Positions 14,399 through 23,171 of a stretch of DNA of 25,912 nt are shown piece by piece (within the stretch, counting starts at the first letter, position 1; each line of letters begins with the position of its first letter). The stretch spans positions 1-25,912 of the forward strand of contig JAFTXB010000277.1 in assembly GCA_017461825.1 (NCBI GenBank), in the 5' to 3' direction. The stretch is from Clostridia bacterium. Its GTDB lineage: Bacteria > Bacillota > Clostridia > Oscillospirales > CAG-272. The notes under the pieces were generated by a model that was given only the letters and a program-made list of their open reading frames with translations, was not told the origin of the DNA and did not search any database. Made by a program: the position numbers and the translations under genes.

Positions 14399-16129
14399 AT
14401 GCTAACCATTAAAAAGCGCATTGCCGAACAGATTGTTAAGGGAGTGAAGGCGATTAATCCCGAGGCGGAGCTTGGTGTCTCCGACGTTGCCGCAATGCTG
14501 GAATATCCCCCCGACGCCAATATGGGAGACCTTGCGTTTCCGTGTTTTAAGCTGAGCAAAACGCTTCGCCGTTCTCCCGTTCAGATCGCACAGACGATCG
14601 CCGAGAGCTTTTCGGATGAGGCGGTTGCACGCGCCGAGGTTGTGGGAGGCTACTTCAACCTCTATCTTGACGGTGCTTATCTGATGCATCACACGCTTTC
14701 GGAAGTTTTTAAAAAGAAAGAATCCTATGGATCCCCCGCAAACGGCGACGGAAAAACGGTGGTGTTTGACTATTCCTCGCCTAATCTTGCAAAGCCGTTT
14801 CACATCGGGCATCTCGGCACGACCGTGATCGGACATTCGCTTCGTAAGCTTCATGAATTTGCCGGATATAAGTGTGTTGGTATCAACTACGTGGGCGACT
14901 GGGGCACGCAATTTGGCAAGCTGATCGTTGCTTATAAGAAATGGGGCGACCGTGAGACGGTTGAGAACGGCGGTGTGGATGCTTTGGTGGATCTTTACGT
15001 CCGCATCAACAACGCGATCTCGGGCAATGAGGCGCAGGGAATTCCTGCCGATCCTGCTTTGGCTGACGAGGCAAGAGCCGAATTCTGCAAGATGGAGCAG
15101 GGAGACGAGGAAAATCTTGCTCTGTGGCGTTGGCTTGTAAAGCTTTCGCTCAAGGCAAATGACGAGATCTATGCACAGCTTGGCATCACCTTTGACAGCT
15201 ACAAGGGCGAGAGCAACTATACTACAGAAATGCCCGCGCAGGTGCAAAAATTGCGAGATGCGGGATTGCTCAAATTGGACGACGGAGCTTCGATCGTTGA
15301 TCTTTCCGAATATAATATGCCACCTTGTCTGATTCTAAAGCGCGACGGCTCGTCGCTCTATCCGACGCGTGACATTGCAGCGGCATACGACCGCAAGCAG
15401 CTGTATGATTTTGACAAGGCAGTTTACGTCACAAGCGCGGGACAGAGCCTCCACTTTGCGCAGTGGTTCAAGGTCGTTGAGCTGATGGGCTACGATTGGG
15501 CGGATAAGCTGGTGCACGTGCCTTACGGTACGGTCAGCATCAACGGTGCAAAGCTGGCAACGAGAACGGGCAACGTGATTCTGTTGCGCGATCTGTTTGC
15601 GCTTGCAACAGAAAAGGTTGCCGGAATCATGGAGGAAAAGAGCCCCAACCTACAGGATAAAGAGAAGATTGCCGAGCAGATCGGCGTGGGTGCGATCGTA
15701 TTCTATTATCTCTCCAACACCCGTATGAAGGACATCAACTTCGTCATGGAGGATGCACTCTCCTTTGAGGGCAACACGGGTCCCTACGTACAGTACACTT
15801 ATGCAAGAGCCTGCTCGATTCTCAACCGCGCAGATCATTTTGGTGGTAAGGTCGTGATCACTGCTCCCGAAGAGGTTGCTTTGGCAAAGGTTCTTTCTAC
15901 CTTTGGAGAAAAGGTGAACGAGGCGTTGGAAACCTACGAGCCTTCTGTCATTGCTCGTTATATTCTCAGTGTATCTGCGGCATTTAACCGTTTTTATCAT
16001 AACTGCACCATTCTCGGCGCGGAGGATGAAAACGTAAAGGGAACTCGTTTGTTGCTCACTGATGCAACCAAGCAGGTTTTGGGCAACGCATTTGATCTCA
16101 TCTGTTTGAAGAAGATCGAAAAGATTTGA
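14399..16129 (+). CDS. argS: Arginyl-tRNA synthetase
   Basis: Class I synthetase that charges tRNA(Arg). The 576-aa protein has the N-terminal additional domain (about 1-110), the HIGH motif H135-IGH138 in a KPFHIGHLG context, NYVGDWGTQFG, and a degenerate KMSK region K385-LATR typical of many ArgRS. The C-terminal DALR anticodon-binding domain ends the protein (about 460-576). The start at 14399 follows AAAGGA by 6 bases; the open frame upstream to 14384 includes the ribosome binding site and is not used. yebC begins 30 bases after the stop without a new promoter and is probably cotranscribed. Confidence 0.96.
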   Translation: MLTIKKRIAEQIVKGVKAINPEAELGVSDVAAMLEYPPDANMGDLAFPCFKLSKTLRRSPVQIAQTIAESFSDEAVARAEVVGGYFNLYLDGAYLMHHTLSEVFKKKESYGSPANGDGKTVVFDYSSPNLAKPFHIGHLGTTVIGHSLRKLHEFAGYKCVGINYVGDWGTQFGKLIVAYKKWGDRETVENGGVDALVDLYVRINNAISGNEAQGIPADPALADEARAEFCKMEQGDEENLALWRWLVKLSLKANDEIYAQLGITFDSYKGESNYTTEMPAQVQKLRDAGLLKLDDGASIVDLSEYNMPPCLILKRDGSSLYPTRDIAAAYDRKQLYDFDKAVYVTSAGQSLHFAQWFKVVELMGYDWADKLVHVPYGTVSINGAKLATRTGNVILLRDLFALATEKVAGIMEEKSPNLQDKEKIAEQIGVGAIVFYYLSNTRMKDINFVMEDALSFEGNTGPYVQYTYARACSILNRADHFGGKVVITAPEEVALAKVLSTFGEKVNEALETYEPSVIARYILSVSAAFNRFYHNCTILGAEDENVKGTRLLLTDATKQVLGNAFDLICLKKIEKI

Positions 16130-16159
16130 CGATTATAATTTGAAAGGATATAGAGAAAT

Positions 16160-16894
16160 ATGTCAGGACACAGCAAATGGGCAAATATCAAGCACAAAAA
16201 AGAGAAGACCGACGCTGCAAGAGGTAAGGTCTTTACAAAGATCGGTAAGGAGATCACGATCGCCGTTAAGGAAGGCGGCGGAGATCCTACCTCCAACTCC
16301 AAGCTTCGCGATCTGATCCAGAAGGCGAAGGCAAACAATGTTCCAAACGATAACATTGAGCGTTGCATCAAAAAGGCACTTGGCGGCACCTCCGAAAACT
16401 ACGAGGAGGTCTCCTACGAAGGCTATGGTCCCGCGGGAATTGCCGTGATCGTGACCGCAACCACCGATAACCGCAACCGTACCGCAGGCAACGTGCGCGC
16501 ATATTTTTCGAAATATCACGGTAACCTCGGTCAGACGGGTTGCGTGGGCTATCTCTTCTCGGACGTCGGTGAAATTGTCATCAACAACGAGGACGGAGAT
16601 GTGGACGAGGACAAGCTGATGGAGACCGCTCTTGAAGCAGGTGCATCCGACTTCAAGGCTGACGGCGAGGTATTTGTGGTGACCACCGAGCCCGACGACG
16701 TTTACGCCATTCAGGAGGACCTGAAAAATGCGGGTTATGAGATCCTGTCGGCAGAAAAGACCAAGCAGGCTTCTACCTCTGTGACACTTGAAAACGAGGA
16801 TGACATCAAGTTTATGAATCTTCTGATCGAAAAGCTCGAGGAGGATGACGACGTGATGGACGTTTATCACAACTGGGAGAATTGCGACGACTAA
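16160..16894 (+). CDS. yebC: YebC/PmpR family protein
   Basis: Widely conserved 244-aa three-domain protein. The N-terminus has the hallmark SGHSKWANIKHKK, followed by ARGKVFTKI, NNVPNDNIERCIKKA and YEGYGPAG. A very acidic C-terminal tail completes it. Homologues were first described as transcriptional regulators; more recent work on the family points to a ribosome-associated role that relieves stalling at proline-rich stretches. The latter fits its cotranscription with argS. The ribosome binding site AAAGGA is 11 bases upstream. The terminator at 16909 follows directly. Confidence 0.95.
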   Translation: MSGHSKWANIKHKKEKTDAARGKVFTKIGKEITIAVKEGGGDPTSNSKLRDLIQKAKANNVPNDNIERCIKKALGGTSENYEEVSYEGYGPAGIAVIVTATTDNRNRTAGNVRAYFSKYHGNLGQTGCVGYLFSDVGEIVINNEDGDVDEDKLMETALEAGASDFKADGEVFVVTTEPDDVYAIQEDLKNAGYEILSAEKTKQASTSVTLENEDDIKFMNLLIEKLEEDDDVMDVYHNWENCDD

Positions 16895-16908
16895 CCGTAC
16901 GGCGAACG

Positions 16909-16939
16909 GGGGAACTCTTTTAAGAGCTCCCCTTGTTTT
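16909..16939 (+). terminator. Rho-independent terminator after yebC
   Basis: GGGGAACTCTT pairs with AAGAGCTCCCC (one mismatch) in a tight hairpin at 16909-16932, followed by TTGTTTT. It closes the argS-yebC unit. The stretch 16940-17023 that follows is T-rich and shows no gene. Confidence 0.8.
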
Positions 16940-17023
16940 GCTTGACAGAAGCTTGTCTTAGTTCATGTTTTCTCGATTTCAATGAGCTTTTTCAGCTTTT
17001 TTACTTTATTTTAATAAAAACTA

Positions 17024-17052
17024 TTGACAATTGCACTTTAGCGTGTTATCAT
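17024..17052 (+). promoter_or_regulatory. Promoter of the histidine operon
   Basis: A consensus TTGACA (17024-17029), a 17-base spacer and TATCAT (17047-17052). The start point would fall near 17059, giving a leader of under 30 bases before hisZ. A T-box or attenuator therefore does not fit, and control must act on initiation or elsewhere. Confidence 0.85.
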
Positions 17053-17068
17053 ATTAAAGCGCTAAAGT
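17035..17068. promoter_or_regulatory. Putative operator of the histidine operon (9-bp inverted repeat)
   Basis: ACTTTAGCG (17035-17043) and CGCTAAAGT (17060-17068) are perfect inverted copies separated by 16 bases, with the -10 box between them. The right arm also sits in an imperfect palindrome centred on AGCGCT. The position, overlapping the spacer and transcription start, is that of a repressor site. TrpR-like (YerC/HisR) regulators control his genes in some Firmicutes, and one is a candidate here; this is inference. Confidence 0.6.
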
Positions 17069-17086
17069 ATTGTGAGAGGATCGGAT

Positions 17087-18193
17087 ATGGATATGAATTT
17101 TTCGGATTGCGTTTTTAAAAGCGAGGAAAGGGTTACGTTTGCACTGCGAAACCTTTACGAGCAATACGGCTATGCGAGGTATAAGGTCAGTAAATTTGAG
17201 GAATATGACCTCTATGCGAACAATAAAAATTTTTTGATCAGCGAGAATATTCTGTCCTTCACCGATACCAACGGTAAGCTGATGGCACTTAAGCCCGACG
17301 TAACGCTTTCGATCGTGAAAAACGTGCGTGAGGGCGAGACACAGAAGCTTTATTATAATGAAACCGTTTATCGCACGTCGGCAGGATACGACGGCTTTCA
17401 CGAGATCCCGCAGACGGGGCTTGAATGCGTTGGAGAGGTCGATCTGTTTTCAATGGGCGAGGTCTTGGGGCTTGCTAAAAAAAGCCTTGAGATCATCAGC
17501 GACGATCACATTCTCGACGTGTCTCATATGGGCTTCCTTTCAGCCCTTCTGGAGGAGACAGGCTTGACGTCGGCCGAGCGCGATACGGTAATCCGTGAGA
17601 TCGGAAACAAAAATCTCGGTTCGATCAAACGGATATGCGAGCAGGGTGGAGTATCCGAGGCACTGACGCGTGACGTTTGTGCGCTGACTGCTCTTTACGA
17701 GCCGTTTGCAGAGGCACTTGAAACGATCCAACCGATGGTGCGCGGAGAAAAGATGAGCGCGTGCTATGCAGAGCTTTGCGACCTTTGGGAGATTCTCGAA
17801 GCAAACGGTGATTTTAACCGTCTGTATCTTGATTTCTCGATGGTCAACGATATGAATTACTACAACGGTATCATTTTCCGTGGTTATGTCAATGGAATTC
17901 CCGACGGAATTTTGTCGGGTGGCCGCTATGATAGCCTTTTGAAGAAAATGGGCAAGCGGTGCGGTGCGATCGGCTTTGCGGTCTATTTGGACCAGCTCGA
18001 CCGTATTGACAGTAGAAAAAACGGTTATGACATCGATGTGCTGTTGTGTTACGACAGTAGTATTTCGGCTCTTGACGTGCAAAAAAAGGCGTCAGAGCTG
18101 CGAGCTCTGGGCAACCGTGTGCTGGTGTTGCCGCACACCGAGCAAACGATCCGCGCAAAAGAGACCGTTTGCATGACAAAAGGAGGTGTATGA
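17087..18193 (+). CDS. hisZ: ATP phosphoribosyltransferase regulatory subunit HisZ
   Basis: Catalytically inactive paralogue of histidyl-tRNA synthetase that forms a hetero-octamer with short HisG and gives it histidine feedback control. The 368-aa protein has the class II core with ALKPDVTLSI, YYNETVYRT, QTGLECVGE and a C-terminal motif 3-like GGRYDSLLKKMG. It lacks the anticodon-binding domain of HisS. The start at 17087 is 6 bases after GAGAGGA; a GTG at 17072 would overlap that site. It is the first gene of the operon. The hisG ribosome binding site AGGAGGTG lies inside its last codons. Confidence 0.94.
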   Translation: MDMNFSDCVFKSEERVTFALRNLYEQYGYARYKVSKFEEYDLYANNKNFLISENILSFTDTNGKLMALKPDVTLSIVKNVREGETQKLYYNETVYRTSAGYDGFHEIPQTGLECVGEVDLFSMGEVLGLAKKSLEIISDDHILDVSHMGFLSALLEETGLTSAERDTVIREIGNKNLGSIKRICEQGGVSEALTRDVCALTALYEPFAEALETIQPMVRGEKMSACYAELCDLWEILEANGDFNRLYLDFSMVNDMNYYNGIIFRGYVNGIPDGILSGGRYDSLLKKMGKRCGAIGFAVYLDQLDRIDSRKNGYDIDVLLCYDSSISALDVQKKASELRALGNRVLVLPHTEQTIRAKETVCMTKGGV

Positions 18194-18196
18194 TCC

Positions 18197-18832
18197 ATGA
18201 AAAGCATGATTAACGTTGCACTTCCCAAGGGGCGTCTTGGAGAGAAAGCCTACGCCATCTTTGAAAAGGCGGGATACGAGTGTCCATCGATCCATGAGGA
18301 GAACCGCCGCCTGATCTTTGAGAATCCCGAAAAGGGGATCCGATATTTCTGGGTAAAGCCCTCGGACGTTGTTATTTACGTCGAGCGCGGCGCCGCTGAT
18401 ATTGGAATTGCGGGGAAGGATATCATTCTCGAATATGCCCCCGATATTTACGAGTTGTCCGATCTCGGCATGGGAAAATGCCGCATGGCGGTGGCTTGCA
18501 AAAAGGATTTTTGCGACGATCGCGATCGCACGCTCCGTGTGGCGACCAAGTTTCCCAATATTGCACGTACCTACTACAACGGTCAAAGCCGTGAGATCGA
18601 TATTATCAAGCTCAACGGTTCGATCGAATTAGCGCCGATTCTGGGGCTTTCTGATGTGATCGTTGATATTGTTGAGACGGGAAAGACGTTGTATGAAAAT
18701 GACCTTGAGCCTCGTGAGACGATCGTTGACATCAGCGCGCGTCTTGTGGCAAACAAGGCATCTTATAAATTTAAAAATAAAGAGATTCGTAAGCTGTGCG
18801 AGGATGTGGAGGCGCTTTTGCGCCAAGACTGA
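18197..18832 (+). CDS. hisG: ATP phosphoribosyltransferase, short form
   Basis: First step of histidine synthesis: ATP and PRPP give phosphoribosyl-ATP. At 211 aa it is the short form that lacks the C-terminal ACT-like regulatory domain, which is why HisZ is present. Recognisable parts are VALPKGRLGEKA, AADIGIAGKDI and the PRPP-binding region DVIVDIVETGKTLYEN. The ATG is 8 bases after AGGAGGTG (18181-18188). The start lies 3 bases after the hisZ stop, so the two partners are made in step. Confidence 0.96.
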   Translation: MKSMINVALPKGRLGEKAYAIFEKAGYECPSIHEENRRLIFENPEKGIRYFWVKPSDVVIYVERGAADIGIAGKDIILEYAPDIYELSDLGMGKCRMAVACKKDFCDDRDRTLRVATKFPNIARTYYNGQSREIDIIKLNGSIELAPILGLSDVIVDIVETGKTLYENDLEPRETIVDISARLVANKASYKFKNKEIRKLCEDVEALLRQD

Positions 18833-18853
18833 ATCGCTTGAAAGGATAAAACT

Positions 18854-20137
18854 ATGATTCGCATTTACAAATACGGTGAGGTTTCAAACGACGAGATCTT
18901 TGCGCGGGCAGAGGCAAAGGTCGACGTTGCAGGCATTGTTTCGGATATTATTGCAAATGTCCGTCAGAACGGCGATGCGGCACTTCGTGAATACAGTGAA
19001 AAATTTGACAAGGTCTCCTTGGATTCCTTTGAGGTCAGCGCCGACGAGATAGACGAGGCGTTTGAGACGGTCGATCCCGAACTGATCCGTGTAATGAGAG
19101 CCGCCAAGGAGAATATCTATGCCTTCCACAGCCGTCAGGTTCGTAACAGCTTTGTGATGCAGGAGAACGACGGAGTGGTTATGGGACAGCGCGTTACGCC
19201 GATTGAGCGCGTGGGGCTTTATGTTCCGGGCGGTACGGCGGCATATCCTTCTTCGGTTTTGATGAATGCGATCCCCGCAAAGATCGCAGGCTGTGAAATG
19301 ATCGTGATGGTAACTCCGCCAGCAAAGGACGGCAAGGTCAATCCCAACATTCTTGCCGCGGCAAAGATCGCGGGTGTTGACCGCATCTTCAAGGTGGGGG
19401 GCGCGCAGGCGGTTGCGGCGCTGGCGTACGGTACCGAAAGCATTCCGTTTGTAGACAAGATCGTCGGTCCGGGAAACGCAGGTGTTGCCGAGGCGAAAAA
19501 GCAGGTGTTCGGGAAGGTTGCCATTGATATGATCGCAGGTCCCAGCGAGATCCTCGTTTTGGCGGATAAGACCTGTGATGCCGACGTGGTTGCGGCAGAT
19601 CTTTTGTCGCAGGCTGAGCACGACAAGCTTGCAAGTGCCGTGCTGGTGACCGACAGTGAGGAGCTGGCGGCGGCAGTCAGCGATGCGCTGGAGCGACAGA
19701 TCCCCATGCTTTTGCGATCCGAGATCGCGCGTGCGTCGATCGACAACAACGGTAAGATCATCGTAGCTCCCGACCTCATGTGCGCAATTGATATTGCAAA
19801 TGAGATCGCCCCCGAGCATCTGGAGATATGCACCGACAATCCGTTTGACTATCTGTCAAAGATCCGACATGCCGGATCGGTCTTTATGGGAAAGAATTGC
19901 CCCGAGGCGCTCGGCGACTATTTTGCGGGCCCCAACCACACCCTGCCTACAAGTGGCACGGCGCGTTTTTCCAGCCCATTGTCGGTTGGCGATTTCGGAA
20001 AAAAATCCCAATTTACCTACTACACAGCCGACGCACTCTCAAAGATTGCCGACGACGTGGCATTGTTTGCAACTGCCGAGGGCTTGACCGCACATGCGGC
20101 GAGCGCGGTTGCAAGAACCAAAAAAGAATCCTGCTAA
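18854..20137 (+). CDS. hisD: Histidinol dehydrogenase
   Basis: Zinc enzyme of the last two steps, oxidising L-histidinol to histidine with two NAD. The 427-aa protein shows VPGGTAAYPSSVLMNAIPA, QAEHDKLASA and APEHLEI. By comparison with E. coli HisD, the zinc ligands would be Q253, H256, D355 and H414, and the catalytic pair E321 and H322; all are present. AAAGGA precedes the ATG. It lies 21 bases after hisG. Confidence 0.96.
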   Translation: MIRIYKYGEVSNDEIFARAEAKVDVAGIVSDIIANVRQNGDAALREYSEKFDKVSLDSFEVSADEIDEAFETVDPELIRVMRAAKENIYAFHSRQVRNSFVMQENDGVVMGQRVTPIERVGLYVPGGTAAYPSSVLMNAIPAKIAGCEMIVMVTPPAKDGKVNPNILAAAKIAGVDRIFKVGGAQAVAALAYGTESIPFVDKIVGPGNAGVAEAKKQVFGKVAIDMIAGPSEILVLADKTCDADVVAADLLSQAEHDKLASAVLVTDSEELAAAVSDALERQIPMLLRSEIARASIDNNGKIIVAPDLMCAIDIANEIAPEHLEICTDNPFDYLSKIRHAGSVFMGKNCPEALGDYFAGPNHTLPTSGTARFSSPLSVGDFGKKSQFTYYTADALSKIADDVALFATAEGLTAHAASAVARTKKESC

Positions 20138-20158
20138 AAAAGATAGAAGGGGAAAACC

Positions 20159-21232
20159 ATGAGCCGTTTTCTTGCCGATCGGTTTCAGTCACTTGACGCA
20201 TATACGCCGGGTGAACAGCCAACCGATATGAAATACATCAAACTCAATACAAACGAGTCGCCTTTTTCGCCATCTCCTGCTGTTTTGCGCGCGATCTCTG
20301 AGGAGCGCGTGCGCGAGTTACGGCTGTATTCCGATCCCACTTGCACGCTCCTGCGTCAGCGGATCGCCGAGCAATTCGGCTTTGAAAAGGAAAATATTTT
20401 CGTTTCCAACGGATCCGACGATATTTTGAATTTTTCTTTTATGGCGTTTTGTGACGGCAATCGCTGTGGGGTAGCATTTCCCGAGATCAGCTACGGTTTT
20501 TACAAGGTCTATGCAGAGCTTTACGGCGTGGATGCCAAAATGATTCCGCTTGCCGAGGATTTTTCGGTAAGAGCCGAGGATTATCTGGACGTTGGGAGGA
20601 CTGTTGTAATCGCCAATCCAAACGCACCGACGGGGATCGCTTTGTCGGTGGAGGAAATAGAGCGGATCGTTGCGTCGAACACCGACCATGTGGTCTTGAT
20701 TGACGAGGCGTACGTTGATTTTGGCGGTGAGAGTTGTGTGGAGCTGACACGGAAATACCCCAATCTTTTGGTGGTGCGTACCTTTTCAAAGTCCTATTCG
20801 CTGGCAGGTGCACGACTTGGGTTTGCAATTGGGAGCAGTGAGCTGATCGCCGATCTTGAAAAGATCAAATATTCTACAAATCCCTACAACATCAACCGTC
20901 TTTCCATGCTTGCGGGTGCCGCGGCAATGGAGGAAAATGACTATTATATGGCAAATTGCCGTGTGATCGAACAGAATCGCGCGTATTTGACCGATGCCTT
21001 GTGTGCTTTAGGCTTTGAGGTGTTGCCATCCAAGGCAAACTTTATTTTTGCAAGATCGGACAAGATCGGCGGCGAGGCACTGTATCTGGAGCTGAAGCGG
21101 CGAGGTATTTTGGTTCGCCATTTTACAAATGAAAAGATCAAGGAATACAACCGCATTACCATCGGAACGATGGAGGAAATGCAGATCCTTGTACAGACGA
21201 TAGAAGCTATTTTGAAGGAGAACGAACGATGA
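20159..21232 (+). CDS. hisC: Histidinol-phosphate aminotransferase
   Basis: PLP enzyme of fold type I that transfers an amino group from glutamate to imidazole-acetol phosphate. The 357-aa protein shows KLNTNESPF near the N-terminus, SNGSDDILN, NPNAPTG, DEAYVDF and the PLP lysine K211 in TFSKSYSLAGARLG. The ribosome binding site is GAAGGGG. Its stop overlaps the hisB start (ATGA at 21229-21232). Aromatic aminotransferases are similar, but the operon decides the assignment. Confidence 0.94.
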   Translation: MSRFLADRFQSLDAYTPGEQPTDMKYIKLNTNESPFSPSPAVLRAISEERVRELRLYSDPTCTLLRQRIAEQFGFEKENIFVSNGSDDILNFSFMAFCDGNRCGVAFPEISYGFYKVYAELYGVDAKMIPLAEDFSVRAEDYLDVGRTVVIANPNAPTGIALSVEEIERIVASNTDHVVLIDEAYVDFGGESCVELTRKYPNLLVVRTFSKSYSLAGARLGFAIGSSELIADLEKIKYSTNPYNINRLSMLAGAAAMEENDYYMANCRVIEQNRAYLTDALCALGFEVLPSKANFIFARSDKIGGEALYLELKRRGILVRHFTNEKIKEYNRITIGTMEEMQILVQTIEAILKENER

Positions 21233-21819
21233 GAACGAGCGAGATCAAGCGCGTGACGGGAGAGACCGATATCAGGCTCTCTTTGAATCTTGACGGTGTT
21301 GGAAGAAGCGAGATCGCCACGGGATGCGGCTTTATGGACCATATGCTGACGATTTTCGCAAAGCACGGTAGATTTGATCTGACCGTTTCCTGTAAGGGCG
21401 ACACATACGTCGATGACCACCATAGTGTGGAAGATATTGGGATCTGCTTGGGGCAAGCTCTGCGCGAGGCTTTGGGTGATTGCGCAGGAATTGCACGATA
21501 CGGCAGTATGCTGCTTCCCATGGACGAGGCACTGGTTCTGTGCGCGATCGACGTATCGGGGCGCGCTTGCTTGGTTTACGATCTTGAGATCCCGATGCAA
21601 AAGGTGGGAACCTTTGACACCGAGCTTGTGGAGGAATTTTTGACGGCGTTCGTGCGTTCGGCGGGAATTACCCTGCACGTCAAAAAACTGGACGGCAAAA
21701 ATTCGCATCACATCATTGAGGGGGCATTCAAGGCATTGGCGCGCGCGTTATCACAAGCCGTGTCGATCGACGAAAAACGTGTGGGTGAGATTCCCTCAAC
21801 CAAGGGAGTGCTATTATGA
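21229..21819 (+). CDS. hisB: Imidazoleglycerol-phosphate dehydratase
   Basis: Manganese enzyme that dehydrates imidazoleglycerol phosphate to imidazole-acetol phosphate. The 196-aa monofunctional form shows the metal-binding motifs GFMDHML, DDHHSVED and SHHIIEGAFKALARAL. There is no histidinol-phosphatase domain, unlike the fused E. coli HisB. It overlaps both neighbours by 4 bases (ATGA). Confidence 0.96.
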   Translation: MRTSEIKRVTGETDIRLSLNLDGVGRSEIATGCGFMDHMLTIFAKHGRFDLTVSCKGDTYVDDHHSVEDIGICLGQALREALGDCAGIARYGSMLLPMDEALVLCAIDVSGRACLVYDLEIPMQKVGTFDTELVEEFLTAFVRSAGITLHVKKLDGKNSHHIIEGAFKALARALSQAVSIDEKRVGEIPSTKGVLL

Positions 21820-22427
21820 TTGCCATTATCGACTACGGAGTCGGAAATCTGTTTTCACTTTCCAGCTCGTTTGCTTTTATCGGGCAAAATGCGGTTGTGA
21901 CGGGGAATCCCGACGTGATCCGTAGCGCCGATCGTCTGATCCTACCCGGCGTGGGAGCGTTTGAGGATGCAGCCAAGAAGCTACGCGAGAGCGGGCTTGA
22001 CCGTGTGATTCTTGATGAGGTAGCAAAAGGGAAACCCTTGCTTGGCATATGCCTTGGAATGCAGCTGTTGTTTGAAAAAAGCTTTGAGTATGGCGAGTAT
22101 GATGGGCTTGGGCTGATACGCGGTGCGGTGCGTCCGATCCGTGACGTGATCCCAAAAGACCTGAAGGTGCCTCACATTGGTTGGAATTCGCTTTCGTTTG
22201 GTGCTGAAAAACATGCGTTGTTCCGTTATCTCAAAGAGGGAGATTACGTCTACTTCGTACACTCCTATTATGCTACCGAGTGTGAGGAATCCGTGATCGC
22301 TTCGACAGATTACGGCTCGCCACTCACGGCGGCGGTTGCAAACGGCAACGTGATGGGAACGCAGTTCCACCCCGAAAAGAGCGGGGAAGTGGGGCTTGCG
22401 ATCTTGCGTGCCTTTTGCAAGATGTGA
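21816..22427 (+). CDS. hisH: Imidazole glycerol phosphate synthase, glutamine amidotransferase subunit
   Basis: Class I glutaminase that hydrolyses glutamine and feeds ammonia to HisF. In 203 aa it has the triad C79 (GICLGMQLLF), H185 and E187 (QFHPEKSG), plus PGVGAFEDA. It overlaps hisB by 4 bases. hisA stands between it and its partner hisF, the common Firmicute order. Confidence 0.96.
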   Translation: MIAIIDYGVGNLFSLSSSFAFIGQNAVVTGNPDVIRSADRLILPGVGAFEDAAKKLRESGLDRVILDEVAKGKPLLGICLGMQLLFEKSFEYGEYDGLGLIRGAVRPIRDVIPKDLKVPHIGWNSLSFGAEKHALFRYLKEGDYVYFVHSYYATECEESVIASTDYGSPLTAAVANGNVMGTQFHPEKSGEVGLAILRAFCKM

Positions 22428-22445
22428 GAGAAAGGATTTTTTGAT

Positions 22446-23171
22446 ATGAACATTTTTCCCGCGATCGATCTCATCGGTGGGCAGGCGGTACGCCTCGTCC
22501 GCGGAGATTACGATCAGATGACGGTTTACAGCAAGGATCCCGTCTCGGTTGCCAAAGGCTTTGCGTCGTGCGGAGCGAAGTATTTGCACGTCGTAGATCT
22601 GGAGGGCGCGAGAGACGGCTCCACAGCAAATTTTGAGACCGTTCAAGCTTTGATTCAAAACAGCGGTCTTTTGGTGGAGATCGGCGGCGGTATCCGCTCG
22701 ATGGAGACCGTGAAAAAATACGTGGACGCAGGCGCATTTCGTGTGATTCTCGGAACGGCGGCTGTGACCGATCCCGCCTTTCTTGACGAGGCACTTGCCA
22801 CCTATGGTGAAAAAATTGCCGTAGGCGTGGATATTCGCGACGGTTTGGTTGCGATCAAGGGCTGGATGGAGGTATCGGAGCTGACTTGCTTTGATTTTTG
22901 CGAGTGCTTGCAGGCAAAGGGAGTTTCAACGGTGATCTGTACCGATATTTCAAAGGACGGATTGCTCAGCGGTACCAATCTGTCGCTTTACGCGGATCTG
23001 GCAAATAAATTTCATTTGAATATCACGGCGTCGGGCGGCGTTTCCACCGTTGAAGACGTCAGTCGTCTCTCCGAAATGGGGATTTACGGTGCGATCCTTG
23101 GAAAGGCGCTCTACACGGGTGCTATTGATTTGAAGGATGCCCTGAAGGCGGCAGAGGAGGCTTTGGCATGA
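22446..23171 (+). CDS. hisA: ProFAR isomerase (phosphoribosylformimino-AICAR-P isomerase)
   Basis: (beta/alpha)8-barrel isomerase that opens the ribose of ProFAR to PRFAR. The 241-aa protein shows the catalytic D8 in IFPAIDLIGG, RLVRGDY, the phosphate-binding EIGGGIRS, a second acidic site in GVDIRDG, and ASGGVSTVED with a late glycine-rich loop. The AGAAAGGA site is upstream. Its stop overlaps the hisF start by 4 bases. Confidence 0.95.
   Translation: MNIFPAIDLIGGQAVRLVRGDYDQMTVYSKDPVSVAKGFASCGAKYLHVVDLEGARDGSTANFETVQALIQNSGLLVEIGGGIRSMETVKKYVDAGAFRVILGTAAVTDPAFLDEALATYGEKIAVGVDIRDGLVAIKGWMEVSELTCFDFCECLQAKGVSTVICTDISKDGLLSGTNLSLYADLANKFHLNITASGGVSTVEDVSRLSEMGIYGAILGKALYTGAIDLKDALKAAEEALA

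Noticed and set aside
17053..17086. T-box or riboswitch before hisZ
   Set aside because: The predicted leader is under 30 bases, far too short for a T-box stem I and antiterminator.
18884..19819. 311-codon minus-strand frame inside hisD
   Set aside because: Shadow frame; HisD zinc and catalytic residues are all present in the plus-strand frame.
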